Assembly (NCBI GenBank): GCA_934183185.1 | Contig: CAKPSO010000009.1 | Coordinates: 1 to 43,760 of the forward strand | Length of the DNA: 43,760 nt | Reading direction: 5' to 3' | From: an uncultured Bacilli bacterium | GTDB taxonomy: Bacteria; Bacillota_I; Bacilli_A; RF39; UBA660 | In this document: positions 34,449 to 41,406 of the stretch, piece by piece | Position numbering within the stretch: position 1 is the first letter of the stretch | Layout: each line of letters begins with the position of its first letter | Notes under the pieces: model-generated | What the model saw: only the letters and a program-made list of their open reading frames with translations | Told to the model about the DNA's origin: nothing | The model's database searches: none | Made by a program: the position numbers and the translations under genes

Positions 34449-35357
34449 CTATTTTTTATGAGCTCTAGGGTGGGTTTTAAAATATACTTCTTTCATTCTA
34501 TCTGTAGTTACATGTGTATATATACTAGTAGCACTTAAACTGGAATGTCCTAATAACTGTTGAACTGATAATAAATCGCATCCTTCGTTTAATAAATGTG
34601 TTGCAAAACTATGTCTAAGCATATGAGGAGATATCTTCTTATTTAGTGATGTTTTAGTAATTATTTTATTTAAAACATCCTGAATTCCTCTAGTAGTTAA
34701 CTTGCCTCCTCTGTAATTTAAAAATAGGTAATCTGATTTATTAATATTTAATTTTATTCTAGCTTCAGAAAGATACTTTTTTAAATACTTAGAAGTAACA
34801 TCGTTATAGTAGACAATACGTTCTTTATTGCCTTTACCTAGTATAGTTATTTTCTTATCATTTAAATTAATATCTGATACTTTAATATTTACTAATTCTC
34901 CAACACGCACTCCTGTTGCATATAGCATTTCTAGTATCAGACGATTTCTTTTGCCTAATGGTGTATTAATATCAGGTACTTCAAATAAGTCTAGGAGCTC
35001 GTTATATTCAAAGTAACGTGGCAATTTTTTTTCTTTTTTAGGCAAATTTAATAGCTGAAAGGGGTTACTTTTTACTACATTTTGATTATTTAAATAACGA
35101 TAAAAGCTTCTTATAGAGCTTATTTTTCTAGATACTGATGTAGCTTTTTCTTTTTTTTCTTCATATAAGTACATTAAGTATTTTTTACTTTCAGAATACG
35201 TTATATTTAGATAAAAAATAGAATTTTCTTTGCAGAAAGTATAAAAGTCAGTTATATCATTGTGATAACTAGAAATAGTATAGTCAGAATAATTCTTTTG
35301 AACTGTTAAATATTCTAAATATTTATTTAATAAGATATTAAAATCTTTTTGGTCCAT
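34449..35357 (-). CDS. XerC/XerD-like tyrosine recombinase
   Basis: A 302-aa site-specific recombinase. There is an N-terminal SAM-like core-binding domain, then the catalytic domain with Arg in ATGVRVGELVNI, Lys in ILGKGNKER, the HxxR box in HMLRHSFATHLL, LLGHSSLSATSIYTHV with the last His/Trp-position residue and the nucleophile Tyr. This length and sequence are typical of chromosome-dimer-resolving Xer proteins; XerC and XerD cannot be told apart without a tree. The second ATG (35357) is used because the upstream AAGGGG touches the first ATG. The gene overlaps the unknown gene before it. Confidence 0.93.
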   Translation of the reverse strand: MDQKDFNILLNKYLEYLTVQKNYSDYTISSYHNDITDFYTFCKENSIFYLNITYSESKKYLMYLYEEKKEKATSVSRKISSIRSFYRYLNNQNVVKSNPFQLLNLPKKEKKLPRYFEYNELLDLFEVPDINTPLGKRNRLILEMLYATGVRVGELVNIKVSDINLNDKKITILGKGNKERIVYYNDVTSKYLKKYLSEARIKLNINKSDYLFLNYRGGKLTTRGIQDVLNKIITKTSLNKKISPHMLRHSFATHLLNEGCDLLSVQQLLGHSSLSATSIYTHVTTDRMKEVYFKTHPRAHKK

Positions 35358-36096
35358 GGTATAGGTCATCCCCTTTAGCCATTTCTTCTATTTCTTCTTT
35401 AGTTAAAAATTCTTCATCATCATAATCTGTTATATTTTCTACTTCTATTTTAATATTTGGTGTCTTTTTGTCAATATTTAGTTCGGGATGTTTTTTCATA
35501 TATTTATCCATAAAAATTAGATAACCTCTAAAGGTTTTATAACGGCTAAATTCTAGTTCAATTTTTCTTTTTAAATCAAGAAGTTCATACTCATCTTCTA
35601 GCGTATCTACTTGTCTATTTTTATTATCATAATAATTATATACGAATTTTTCTAAGTATTTTGGAGCTTTATCTTTATATATTTCTTCAAAAAATCTGGC
35701 TGGTTCATTACCTAATAATGAATAAAATTCTTCTAATTTCTGCTTGAATAGTGGCGATTTATGAGAAACAATTTTATACTTAGCTTTATAGCCATTATCA
35801 AATGATACAACTTCTTCAAGATTATCAATAATATCAATCATTTCAGGATATCCAAATAATGGATTCAAGTAATTTTTTTTACCATTATGATTATAGCTAA
35901 TGGATAAATTATTTTTACCTGATATTAGACCATCTTTTTCTAATAAATTGATTAACTGAGATTGTTCTTCAAAACGACAGGTAAGATAATCCATTTCTTC
36001 TAAGTTAGTAACTGCATCCCCTAGTTCTAGTTCCTGTTCGTTATAAAAACCATAATTATTTTTAAAACTTGCTACTAATTTATAATATCTTGCCAT
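35338..36096 (-). CDS. conserved-looking unknown protein between mutM and xer
   Basis: A 252-aa soluble acidic protein, no known domain recognised. It starts MARYYKLVASFKNNYGFYNE, has Tyr/Phe-rich central helices (ARFFEEIYKDKAPKYLEKFV) and an acidic tail (DYDDEEFLTKEEIEEMAKGD). There is no signal peptide or membrane span. It is tightly embedded in the operon polA-mutM-this-xer, 12 nt after mutM and overlapping xer by 20 nt, so a DNA-metabolism link is possible but only by context. Confidence 0.75.
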   Translation of the reverse strand: MARYYKLVASFKNNYGFYNEQELELGDAVTNLEEMDYLTCRFEEQSQLINLLEKDGLISGKNNLSISYNHNGKKNYLNPLFGYPEMIDIIDNLEEVVSFDNGYKAKYKIVSHKSPLFKQKLEEFYSLLGNEPARFFEEIYKDKAPKYLEKFVYNYYDNKNRQVDTLEDEYELLDLKRKIELEFSRYKTFRGYLIFMDKYMKKHPELNIDKKTPNIKIEVENITDYDDEEFLTKEEIEEMAKGDDLYHGPKRF

Positions 36097-36108
36097 AATA
36101 CACCTCTT

Positions 36109-36930
36109 TTATTTTTGACATTCAGGGCAGTAATAAGTCCCTCTACCATTTATTTTTATTTTTTCAATAATAGTTCCACATTTGGGACATGGTTTGCCTA
36201 CTTTAGTATGAACATATAATTCATTTTGAAATAGGCCTGTAACACCTTCTTCTGAAGTAAAACTATGGATAGTAGTTCCTCCAAGAGCTATAGCTTTATC
36301 TAAAGTAGTAATGGTGTTTTTAATAATAAGATCTAGTTTGTCTATAGGTATATCTTTAGCTGGAGTTAGAGGATTTATTCCTGATAAAAATAGTATTTCA
36401 TCATCATAGATATTTCCAATTCCAGTAATAATTGATTGATCAAGTAACACTGTTTTTATAGGTAGTCTCTTACTTTTCAATTTATCTTTTAAGTAATTAG
36501 AAGTTAAATTTTTATCCCAAGGTTCTAGTCCCAGCTCAGTAAATGGTGGCATATCATTTATTTTGTCTTTAGGAATAAGCTTCATTCTACCAAATTTACG
36601 TACATCTTGAAAGTGTAGTTCTTCATTATTATCTATTGTGAACACTACATGATGATGTTTTTCTACGGGGCTATTAATATCTCTAAAGAAAAACTTGCCT
36701 TCCATTCTAAGATGAACTAATAAATAATCGGTATCTAATTCTATTACTATCCATTTACCACGAGTATTAAATGATCTAATAGTTTGATTTTTTATTTTAT
36801 TAGTAAATTCTTTGCTACTTGGATAATCAATAATAGGCTCATAGTATACTTTACAGTCAGTTATTTTTCTTCCTAATAATCTTTTTTCTAATTTTTTAGT
36901 AACAGTAATTACTTCTGGCTTTTCTGGCAT
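36109..36930 (-). CDS. mutM: formamidopyrimidine-DNA glycosylase
   Basis: A 273-aa bifunctional glycosylase/AP lyase for 8-oxoG and FaPy. The catalytic N terminus Pro2-Glu3 is present (MPEKPEV, with Lys where Leu is usual). Also visible are the Lys in RGKWIVIEL, the damage-binding segment LHFQDVRKFGRM, LLDQSIITGIGNIYDDEILF, and a C-terminal zinc finger with Cys248, Cys251, Cys268 and Cys271. Normal length. It lies 33 nt after polA, an order also found in Bacillus. Confidence 0.95.
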   Translation of the reverse strand: MPEKPEVITVTKKLEKRLLGRKITDCKVYYEPIIDYPSSKEFTNKIKNQTIRSFNTRGKWIVIELDTDYLLVHLRMEGKFFFRDINSPVEKHHHVVFTIDNNEELHFQDVRKFGRMKLIPKDKINDMPPFTELGLEPWDKNLTSNYLKDKLKSKRLPIKTVLLDQSIITGIGNIYDDEILFLSGINPLTPAKDIPIDKLDLIIKNTITTLDKAIALGGTTIHSFTSEEGVTGLFQNELYVHTKVGKPCPKCGTIIEKIKINGRGTYYCPECQK

Positions 36931-36963
36931 ATTAACACTTCTTTCATTTGGATATTTGTATTA

Positions 36964-39579
36964 TTATTTGGCTTCATACCAATCAGTACCAACTTCAATA
37001 TCTACTTTTAATGGCACATTAAGTTTATAAGTATTTTCCATGATTCTTTTTACTATTTCCCGTACAGTATTTTCTTCATCTTTTACTACGTTAAATACAA
37101 GTTCATCGTGTACTTGAATAAGCATTTTGCTTTTTAGTTTTCTATCATTAAATTCTTTATATATCTCAATCATAGCTTTCTTTAAAATATCAGCGCTACT
37201 TCCTTGAATAGGCGTATTTAAGGCTATTCTTTCACCTTGGTTACGAACTAAATAGTTTTTATTCTTAAGTTCATCTATTACGCGTTTACGGTTCATTATG
37301 GTTTTAACATAACCAAGTTCATGGGCTTGTTTAATAGATTCATCCATGTATTTTTTTATTTCTGGATATGCATTTAAATAATCTTCAATAAATTTTTTAG
37401 CGTGGGCTATATCAATTCCTAGGTCTTCTGATAAGCCAAAACTACTTATGCCATATAGAATCCCAAAATTAACGGCTTTAGCAGTTCTTCTCATGTCTTT
37501 AGTTACATCTTCTAGTTTTACTCCAAATATATCTGATGCAGTTTTAGCATGAATATCTTTATCTTGTTCAAAGGCATGTATTAAATTATCTACATTAGCT
37601 AGTGATGCAAAAATACGTAGCTCTATTTGTGAGTAATCGCTTGATAAAATCACTGAATTCTCTTCAGGAATAAAAGCCTTTCTAATTAGTTTCCCCTCTT
37701 CAGTTCTAATAGGAATATTTTGAAGATTAGGACTAATAGAAGATAATCTGCCTGTTCTAGTTAGGGTTTGAGTGAATATAGTATGAATCTTTCCATCATC
37801 CATAATTTCATTTATTAAACCAATTACGTAATTACTATGTAGTTTAGTTAGCATACGGTATTCAAGTATTTTATCAACTATAGGGTATGTACCTACTAAT
37901 TTATCTAAGATTTCTTTACTGGTTGAATAACTATTATCTTTTACTTTCTTAGGATATGGTATTTCTAATTTTTCAAAAAGAATAGTTGCTAGCTGTTTAG
38001 GAGATGATATATTAAACTCTTCACCAGCTATATTATAAATCTCAGCTTCTAGTTTTTTAGTTTTAATTTCTAACTCTTTGCCTGTTTCTTCTAGATAATT
38101 TTTATTTACTCTTATACCGGTGAATTCCATATCTGTTAAGACTTCTACTAGTGGCATTTCTATTTTATCGAATAAGTATCTTGCTTTTTCATCATCTAAT
38201 TCTTTTAAAAAGTTATCTTTAGTTTCATAGATAAATCTTGCTTTAGATAAGGTGGCTTGTTCTACTATGCTATCAACTGGTTTTTTTTCTTTCCCAGGTT
38301 TACCATATACATCTTCATAGAAGTTCATACTATAGTTTTTCATGTTAGCTAAGTATGAAATATCATCTTTAATATTATAATTCAATAAGTATCCTGCTAT
38401 CATAGCATCATAATTACAGTTACTTATTTCTATATTATATCTTCTAAAACAGTATAATAGTTTTTTTAAGTCATAAGTATATTTTTGATAGGAATCATTA
38501 AATAGTTTGGGATTAGCTTGTAGTACTTCTAAAGGAATGTAGTAACATGCTTTATCATTGTATACACCAACTCCTAATAATGGATCTTTATGGTAGTTAG
38601 TTCCTAAAATTTCAGCATAAATAGAGTAATTATCATCTATTTGAAATTCACTAGGGCTAGTTATTTGCTTGATTTCTAGTTTTGGCTTTTCTTCTTCTTT
38701 ATTTATTATTTCTTCTGGAATATTCATTTTTTTAATTAATGAATAAAATTCTAAATCTTCTAACATTTCTACATATTTTAAGGCATTTACGCCTTTATAC
38801 TCAATGTGATTAAAATCAGTATCAATAGGAACTTCTTTATAAATAGTAGCTATATCCTGACTCATATAAGCATTATCTTTATCATTTAGTAGTTTTTCTT
38901 TCGTTTTACCACTAATTTCATCAATGTGTTCATATAGATTATCTAGTGTTTGATATTTACTTAGTAAAGTTATAGCTGTTTTTTCGCCAATTCCTTTTAC
39001 TCCTGGAATATTATCACTAGGATCTCCCATTAATGCTTTTAAATCAATCATACCAATAGGTGGTACATGATAAGTCTCTATAAAAGTTTCTTTATTCATT
39101 CTAATAAAACCAGTCTGTTTTAATAGTTTTACATCTATTTTATCAGTAATTAATTGAAGTAAATCTTTATCACTACTAATAATTGTAGCTGTATAGTCAG
39201 TAGTTTTATCTACTTTATCAGCGAATGTTCCAATAATATCATCGGCTTCATAGTTGTCGATTTCAAAGTAATGTATTCCCATTGCTTCACATATTTCTTT
39301 AGCTATTGGAAATTGAATTTTTAATTCTTCTGGTGTTTCACTTCTTCCATCTTTATAAGCTTTGTATTTATCGTGTCTAAATGTTTTACCTTTATCAAAG
39401 GCTATCATAATGTACTTAGGGCTTTCCTCATTTATAATTTTATTAACCATATTTATAAAGCCATACACAGCATTAGTAGGTACACCTTTTGAATTTTTCA
39501 TAACATTTCCTGTGTAACTTGTAGCATAGTAGCTTCTAAATAAAAGGTTGTTTCCATCAATTAGTATTACTTTTTTCAT
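36964..39579 (-). CDS. polA: DNA polymerase I
   Basis: An 871-aa polymerase with an N-terminal 5'-3' exonuclease (DGNNLLFRSYYA, YEADDIIGT, SSDKDLLQL, GDPSDNIPGVKGIGEKTA). A middle domain has lost the first proofreading motif: the FDTE-like site reads IYAE. The polymerase domain keeps motif A (DYSQIELRIFASLA), motif B (RRTAKAVNFGILYGIS) and motif C (QVHDELVF). It is therefore predicted to do Okazaki processing and repair without 3'-5' proofreading, as in Geobacillus. GGTGAT precedes the ATG. Downstream follow mutM, an unknown gene and xer. Confidence 0.96.
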   Translation of the reverse strand: MKKVILIDGNNLLFRSYYATSYTGNVMKNSKGVPTNAVYGFINMVNKIINEESPKYIMIAFDKGKTFRHDKYKAYKDGRSETPEELKIQFPIAKEICEAMGIHYFEIDNYEADDIIGTFADKVDKTTDYTATIISSDKDLLQLITDKIDVKLLKQTGFIRMNKETFIETYHVPPIGMIDLKALMGDPSDNIPGVKGIGEKTAITLLSKYQTLDNLYEHIDEISGKTKEKLLNDKDNAYMSQDIATIYKEVPIDTDFNHIEYKGVNALKYVEMLEDLEFYSLIKKMNIPEEIINKEEEKPKLEIKQITSPSEFQIDDNYSIYAEILGTNYHKDPLLGVGVYNDKACYYIPLEVLQANPKLFNDSYQKYTYDLKKLLYCFRRYNIEISNCNYDAMIAGYLLNYNIKDDISYLANMKNYSMNFYEDVYGKPGKEKKPVDSIVEQATLSKARFIYETKDNFLKELDDEKARYLFDKIEMPLVEVLTDMEFTGIRVNKNYLEETGKELEIKTKKLEAEIYNIAGEEFNISSPKQLATILFEKLEIPYPKKVKDNSYSTSKEILDKLVGTYPIVDKILEYRMLTKLHSNYVIGLINEIMDDGKIHTIFTQTLTRTGRLSSISPNLQNIPIRTEEGKLIRKAFIPEENSVILSSDYSQIELRIFASLANVDNLIHAFEQDKDIHAKTASDIFGVKLEDVTKDMRRTAKAVNFGILYGISSFGLSEDLGIDIAHAKKFIEDYLNAYPEIKKYMDESIKQAHELGYVKTIMNRKRVIDELKNKNYLVRNQGERIALNTPIQGSSADILKKAMIEIYKEFNDRKLKSKMLIQVHDELVFNVVKDEENTVREIVKRIMENTYKLNVPLKVDIEVGTDWYEAK

Positions 39580-39596
39580 TCTTTATCACCGTATTA

Positions 39597-39625
39597 ATTA
39601 TATCACGGATACTTGGTTTGACCAA
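39597..39625 (-). promoter_or_regulatory. probable polA promoter (extended -10) overlapped by a palindrome
   Basis: TGA-TATAAT (39605-39597) on the minus strand with a poor -35 TTGGTC (39625-39620) 17 nt upstream, 18 nt before the polA ATG. The perfect palindrome ATACTTGGT-TTG-ACCAAGTAT (39609-39629) covers the -35 and spacer. It lacks a T tract, so it may be an operator or a weak barrier between the SOS peptide gene and polA. Confidence 0.45.
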
Positions 39626-39632
39626 GTATTAT

Positions 39633-39776
39633 CTATCTCAGTTTTAAAACGATAGATTCGTTCTGATTACGAATGTCATCTCCACTTTCTAATCTTTCTA
39701 CTCGAAGTGATAATGCATAAGCAAATAATGCTACTCCTAAATAAATAAACATAAGTACTTTGATTTTTTCTTTCAT
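39633..39776 (-). CDS. 47-aa LexA-controlled single-span membrane peptide
   Basis: ATG 39776 to TAG 39633 encodes 47 residues. A short basic start (MKEKIK) leads into one hydrophobic span at about residues 7-24 (VLMFIYLGVALFAYALSL), then a charged tail (RVERLESGDDIRNQNES...). A near-perfect ribosome site (AGGAGG, 7-nt spacing) and a near-consensus promoter with a LexA box in its spacer show it is a real, SOS-regulated gene. Position opposite lexA matches yneA in Bacillus and sosA in Staphylococcus, SOS division inhibitors with one N-terminal span; this one is shorter and lacks a LysM domain. A division-inhibitor role is inference. polA follows 53 nt downstream. Confidence 0.82.
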   Translation of the reverse strand: MKEKIKVLMFIYLGVALFAYALSLRVERLESGDDIRNQNESIVLKLR

Positions 39777-39806
39777 AATTATTACCTCCTCTATCAATGT
39801 AATCTA

Positions 39807-39835
39807 AGTATAATACGAACTTGTGTTCGTGTCAA
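39807..39835 (-). promoter_or_regulatory. SOS-controlled promoter of the membrane peptide
   Basis: TTGACA (39835-39830), exactly 17 nt, TATACT (39812-39807) on the minus strand, 30 nt before the ATG. The spacer contains the whole LexA box, so bound LexA would directly exclude RNA polymerase. Confidence 0.85.
39816..39829. promoter_or_regulatory. LexA (DinR-type) box 1, perfect dyad
   Basis: CGAACTTGTGTTCG matches the Gram-positive LexA operator CGAAC-N4-GTTCG with intact half-sites. It fills the spacer of the peptide promoter and lies about 40 bp upstream of the lexA promoter, so it can serve both genes. Confidence 0.92.
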
Positions 39836-39844
39836 TTAATTAGT

Positions 39845-39856
39845 GAACATTTGTTT
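39845..39856. promoter_or_regulatory. LexA box 2, imperfect
   Basis: GAAC-ATTT-GTTT is a LexA-like dyad with one mismatch in the second half-site. It abuts and overlaps the lexA -35 element at 39855, a position suited to autoregulation. Confidence 0.6.
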
Positions 39857-39883
39857 GACATTTTACATTTTATGTGTTAACAT
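39855..39883 (+). promoter_or_regulatory. lexA promoter
   Basis: TTGACA (39855-39860), 17 nt, TAACAT (39878-39883) preceded by TGT (extended -10), 26 nt before the lexA ATG, which has a strong AAAGGAGGT site. Confidence 0.65.
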
Positions 39884-39909
39884 GAATTTAGAAGTAAAGG
39901 AGGTATTCT

Positions 39910-40527
39910 ATGGAAACACTTACTACTAGGCAAAGTGATATTTTAGATGCTTTAAAAAGATCTATTGCTAATAATGGTTATCCCCCTACAGTTCGTGAGC
40001 TTGGTAAAATGGTTGGATTATCATCATCAGCTACTACCCAGTTTCATTTAACTAAGTTAGAGGAAAAGGGATATATTAAGAAAGTTGATTCAAAAAATCG
40101 TACTATTGAGTTATTGGTTCCAAATGAATATATAGAAAAGGATGAAAAAGCAGTTGATGTTCCCCTACTTGGTAAGGTTACAGCAGGTAGTCCTATTGAA
40201 GCTATTGAAGTTCCAAATGAGTTTTTCTCGTTACCAGTTAATCTAATTCCTAAAAATAAAGATGTATTTACATTAAGAGTCAGTGGTGAATCAATGATTA
40301 ACGTAGGAATATATGATGGCGATATTATTATTGTTGAAAGAAAAAATACTGCCAATAATGGTGATACAGTTGTAGCTATGACTGATGAAAATGAAGTAAC
40401 TGTAAAAACTTTCTATAAAGAAAAAGATTATATCAGGTTACAACCAGAAAATGATTTTATGTTACCTATAATTCTTCCTAATGTAACTATTTTAGGTAAA
40501 GTAATTGGTTTATATAGAAAACTTTAG
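39910..40527 (+). CDS. lexA: LexA repressor
   Basis: A 205-aa SOS repressor of normal length. The N-terminal winged helix (residues 1-70) contains YPPTVRELGKMVGLSSSATT, with the recognition helix. The self-cleavage bond is Ala92-Gly93 in KVTAGSP. The latent protease dyad is Ser128 in RVSGESM and Lys166 in EVTVKTF. RecA-ssDNA filaments would trigger cleavage. Two LexA boxes lie upstream, one shared with the divergent membrane peptide. The presence of Bacillus-type boxes fits the N-terminal domain. Confidence 0.97.
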   Translation: METLTTRQSDILDALKRSIANNGYPPTVRELGKMVGLSSSATTQFHLTKLEEKGYIKKVDSKNRTIELLVPNEYIEKDEKAVDVPLLGKVTAGSPIEAIEVPNEFFSLPVNLIPKNKDVFTLRVSGESMINVGIYDGDIIIVERKNTANNGDTVVAMTDENEVTVKTFYKEKDYIRLQPENDFMLPIILPNVTILGKVIGLYRKL

Positions 40528-40557
40528 AAATGATCAAATATGATTATTTCTTTTTTT
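40526..40557 (+). terminator. lexA terminator
   Basis: AGAAATGATCA (40526-40536) and TGATTATTTCT (40541-40551) form an 11-bp stem (one G-T) with loop AATA, followed by a run of T residues. It overlaps the 3' end of the convergent sortase-like gene. Confidence 0.75.
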
Positions 40558-41191
40558 CTGTTATTTTTTTAAATCCAAGTAATAAATATGAGTTTTCTGG
40601 TTTGTAGTAACAGGTTTGAAAAATAATAATTGAATCTTTTTTAGTAATGTTTGTATCAAAGGTAAATAAGGAGTTATTTTTTAGCCATAGGAGATGTTGG
40701 TAGTAGCTAGCAGATGTCCAATTAAGATTAATGTGTTGAAGATCATCTTTTACTATCATAACTGTAAATAATTTATAATATGTATCATGAGTAGTAGTTT
40801 CAAATAATAAATATGGATGAGTATCAGAATATTTTTCATCTAAGAATTTTTCTAAAAAATGAAATGGTGCTTCTTTAATTTGCTTAGAGTTATGCCCATA
40901 TATTATTAATTTTTGATCAGCAAGTGAATTTCGGTAATCAAGAAAAATACTACCAATATTAGAATAGTTTCCATAAATATCATGTTCTAAAAAGAAAGAA
41001 TTATCAGTAGTTTGTACTACTACTTCTTTAAAACTTGTTCCTAATATTTTAATTAGGCCTACTTGATAGTTGGAGATAATTGTATATTTTTTTGAATAAT
41101 TAATATAATGTTTTTTCTCTCTAAATGTAATACTCGATGGCATTATTAGCACAATAATTATTAAAACAAGTAATATCAATTTTCTTTTCAA
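40544..41191 (-). CDS. class B-like sortase lacking the usual catalytic arginine
   Basis: A 215-aa membrane-anchored protein. Residues 5-20 form an N-terminal span (LILLVLIIIVLIMPSS). The sortase fold follows, with the catalytic His100 in LIIYGHNS and Cys194 in IIFQTCYY. The Arg normally found seven or so residues after the Cys (R-[IV]-V-V) is replaced by Ser/Tyr in ENSYLLLGFKK. Activity is therefore uncertain. The start is taken as TTG 41191 because GGTGAT sits just before it and the upstream ATG overlaps that site. The neighbouring surface protein has no LPxTG-like tail, so a substrate is not seen here. Confidence 0.82.
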   Translation of the reverse strand: MKRKLILLVLIIIVLIMPSSITFREKKHYINYSKKYTIISNYQVGLIKILGTSFKEVVVQTTDNSFFLEHDIYGNYSNIGSIFLDYRNSLADQKLIIYGHNSKQIKEAPFHFLEKFLDEKYSDTHPYLLFETTTHDTYYKLFTVMIVKDDLQHINLNWTSASYYQHLLWLKNNSLFTFDTNITKKDSIIIFQTCYYKPENSYLLLGFKKITEKKK

Positions 41192-41263
41192 AATAATCAC
41201 CATTAATAAAATAGCAGATTATTTATAAAATGAAAAATCGGAAAAATAGAATTTTCTATTATT

Positions 41264-41320
41264 AAAAATAACTGAATTTCAAAAATTGCTTAGAGCAAAA
41301 TTAAAAATTCAGTTATTTTT
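41264..41320. terminator. long perfect hairpin, terminator of the surface-protein gene
   Basis: AAAAATAACTGAATTT (41264-41279) and AAATTCAGTTATTTTT (41305-41320) are perfectly complementary over 16 bp with a 25-nt loop, with T tracts on both strands. It lies between the surface-protein gene (stop at 41407) and the sortase gene, so the two are probably not one transcript. Confidence 0.65.
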
Positions 41321-41406
41321 TTGGCTTTAAAACATTATTTTTATAAAATTTATATTTTTTTACTATTTTGATGTTATTTTGTAGTAGTATTGTCGATATA
41401 TAATCG

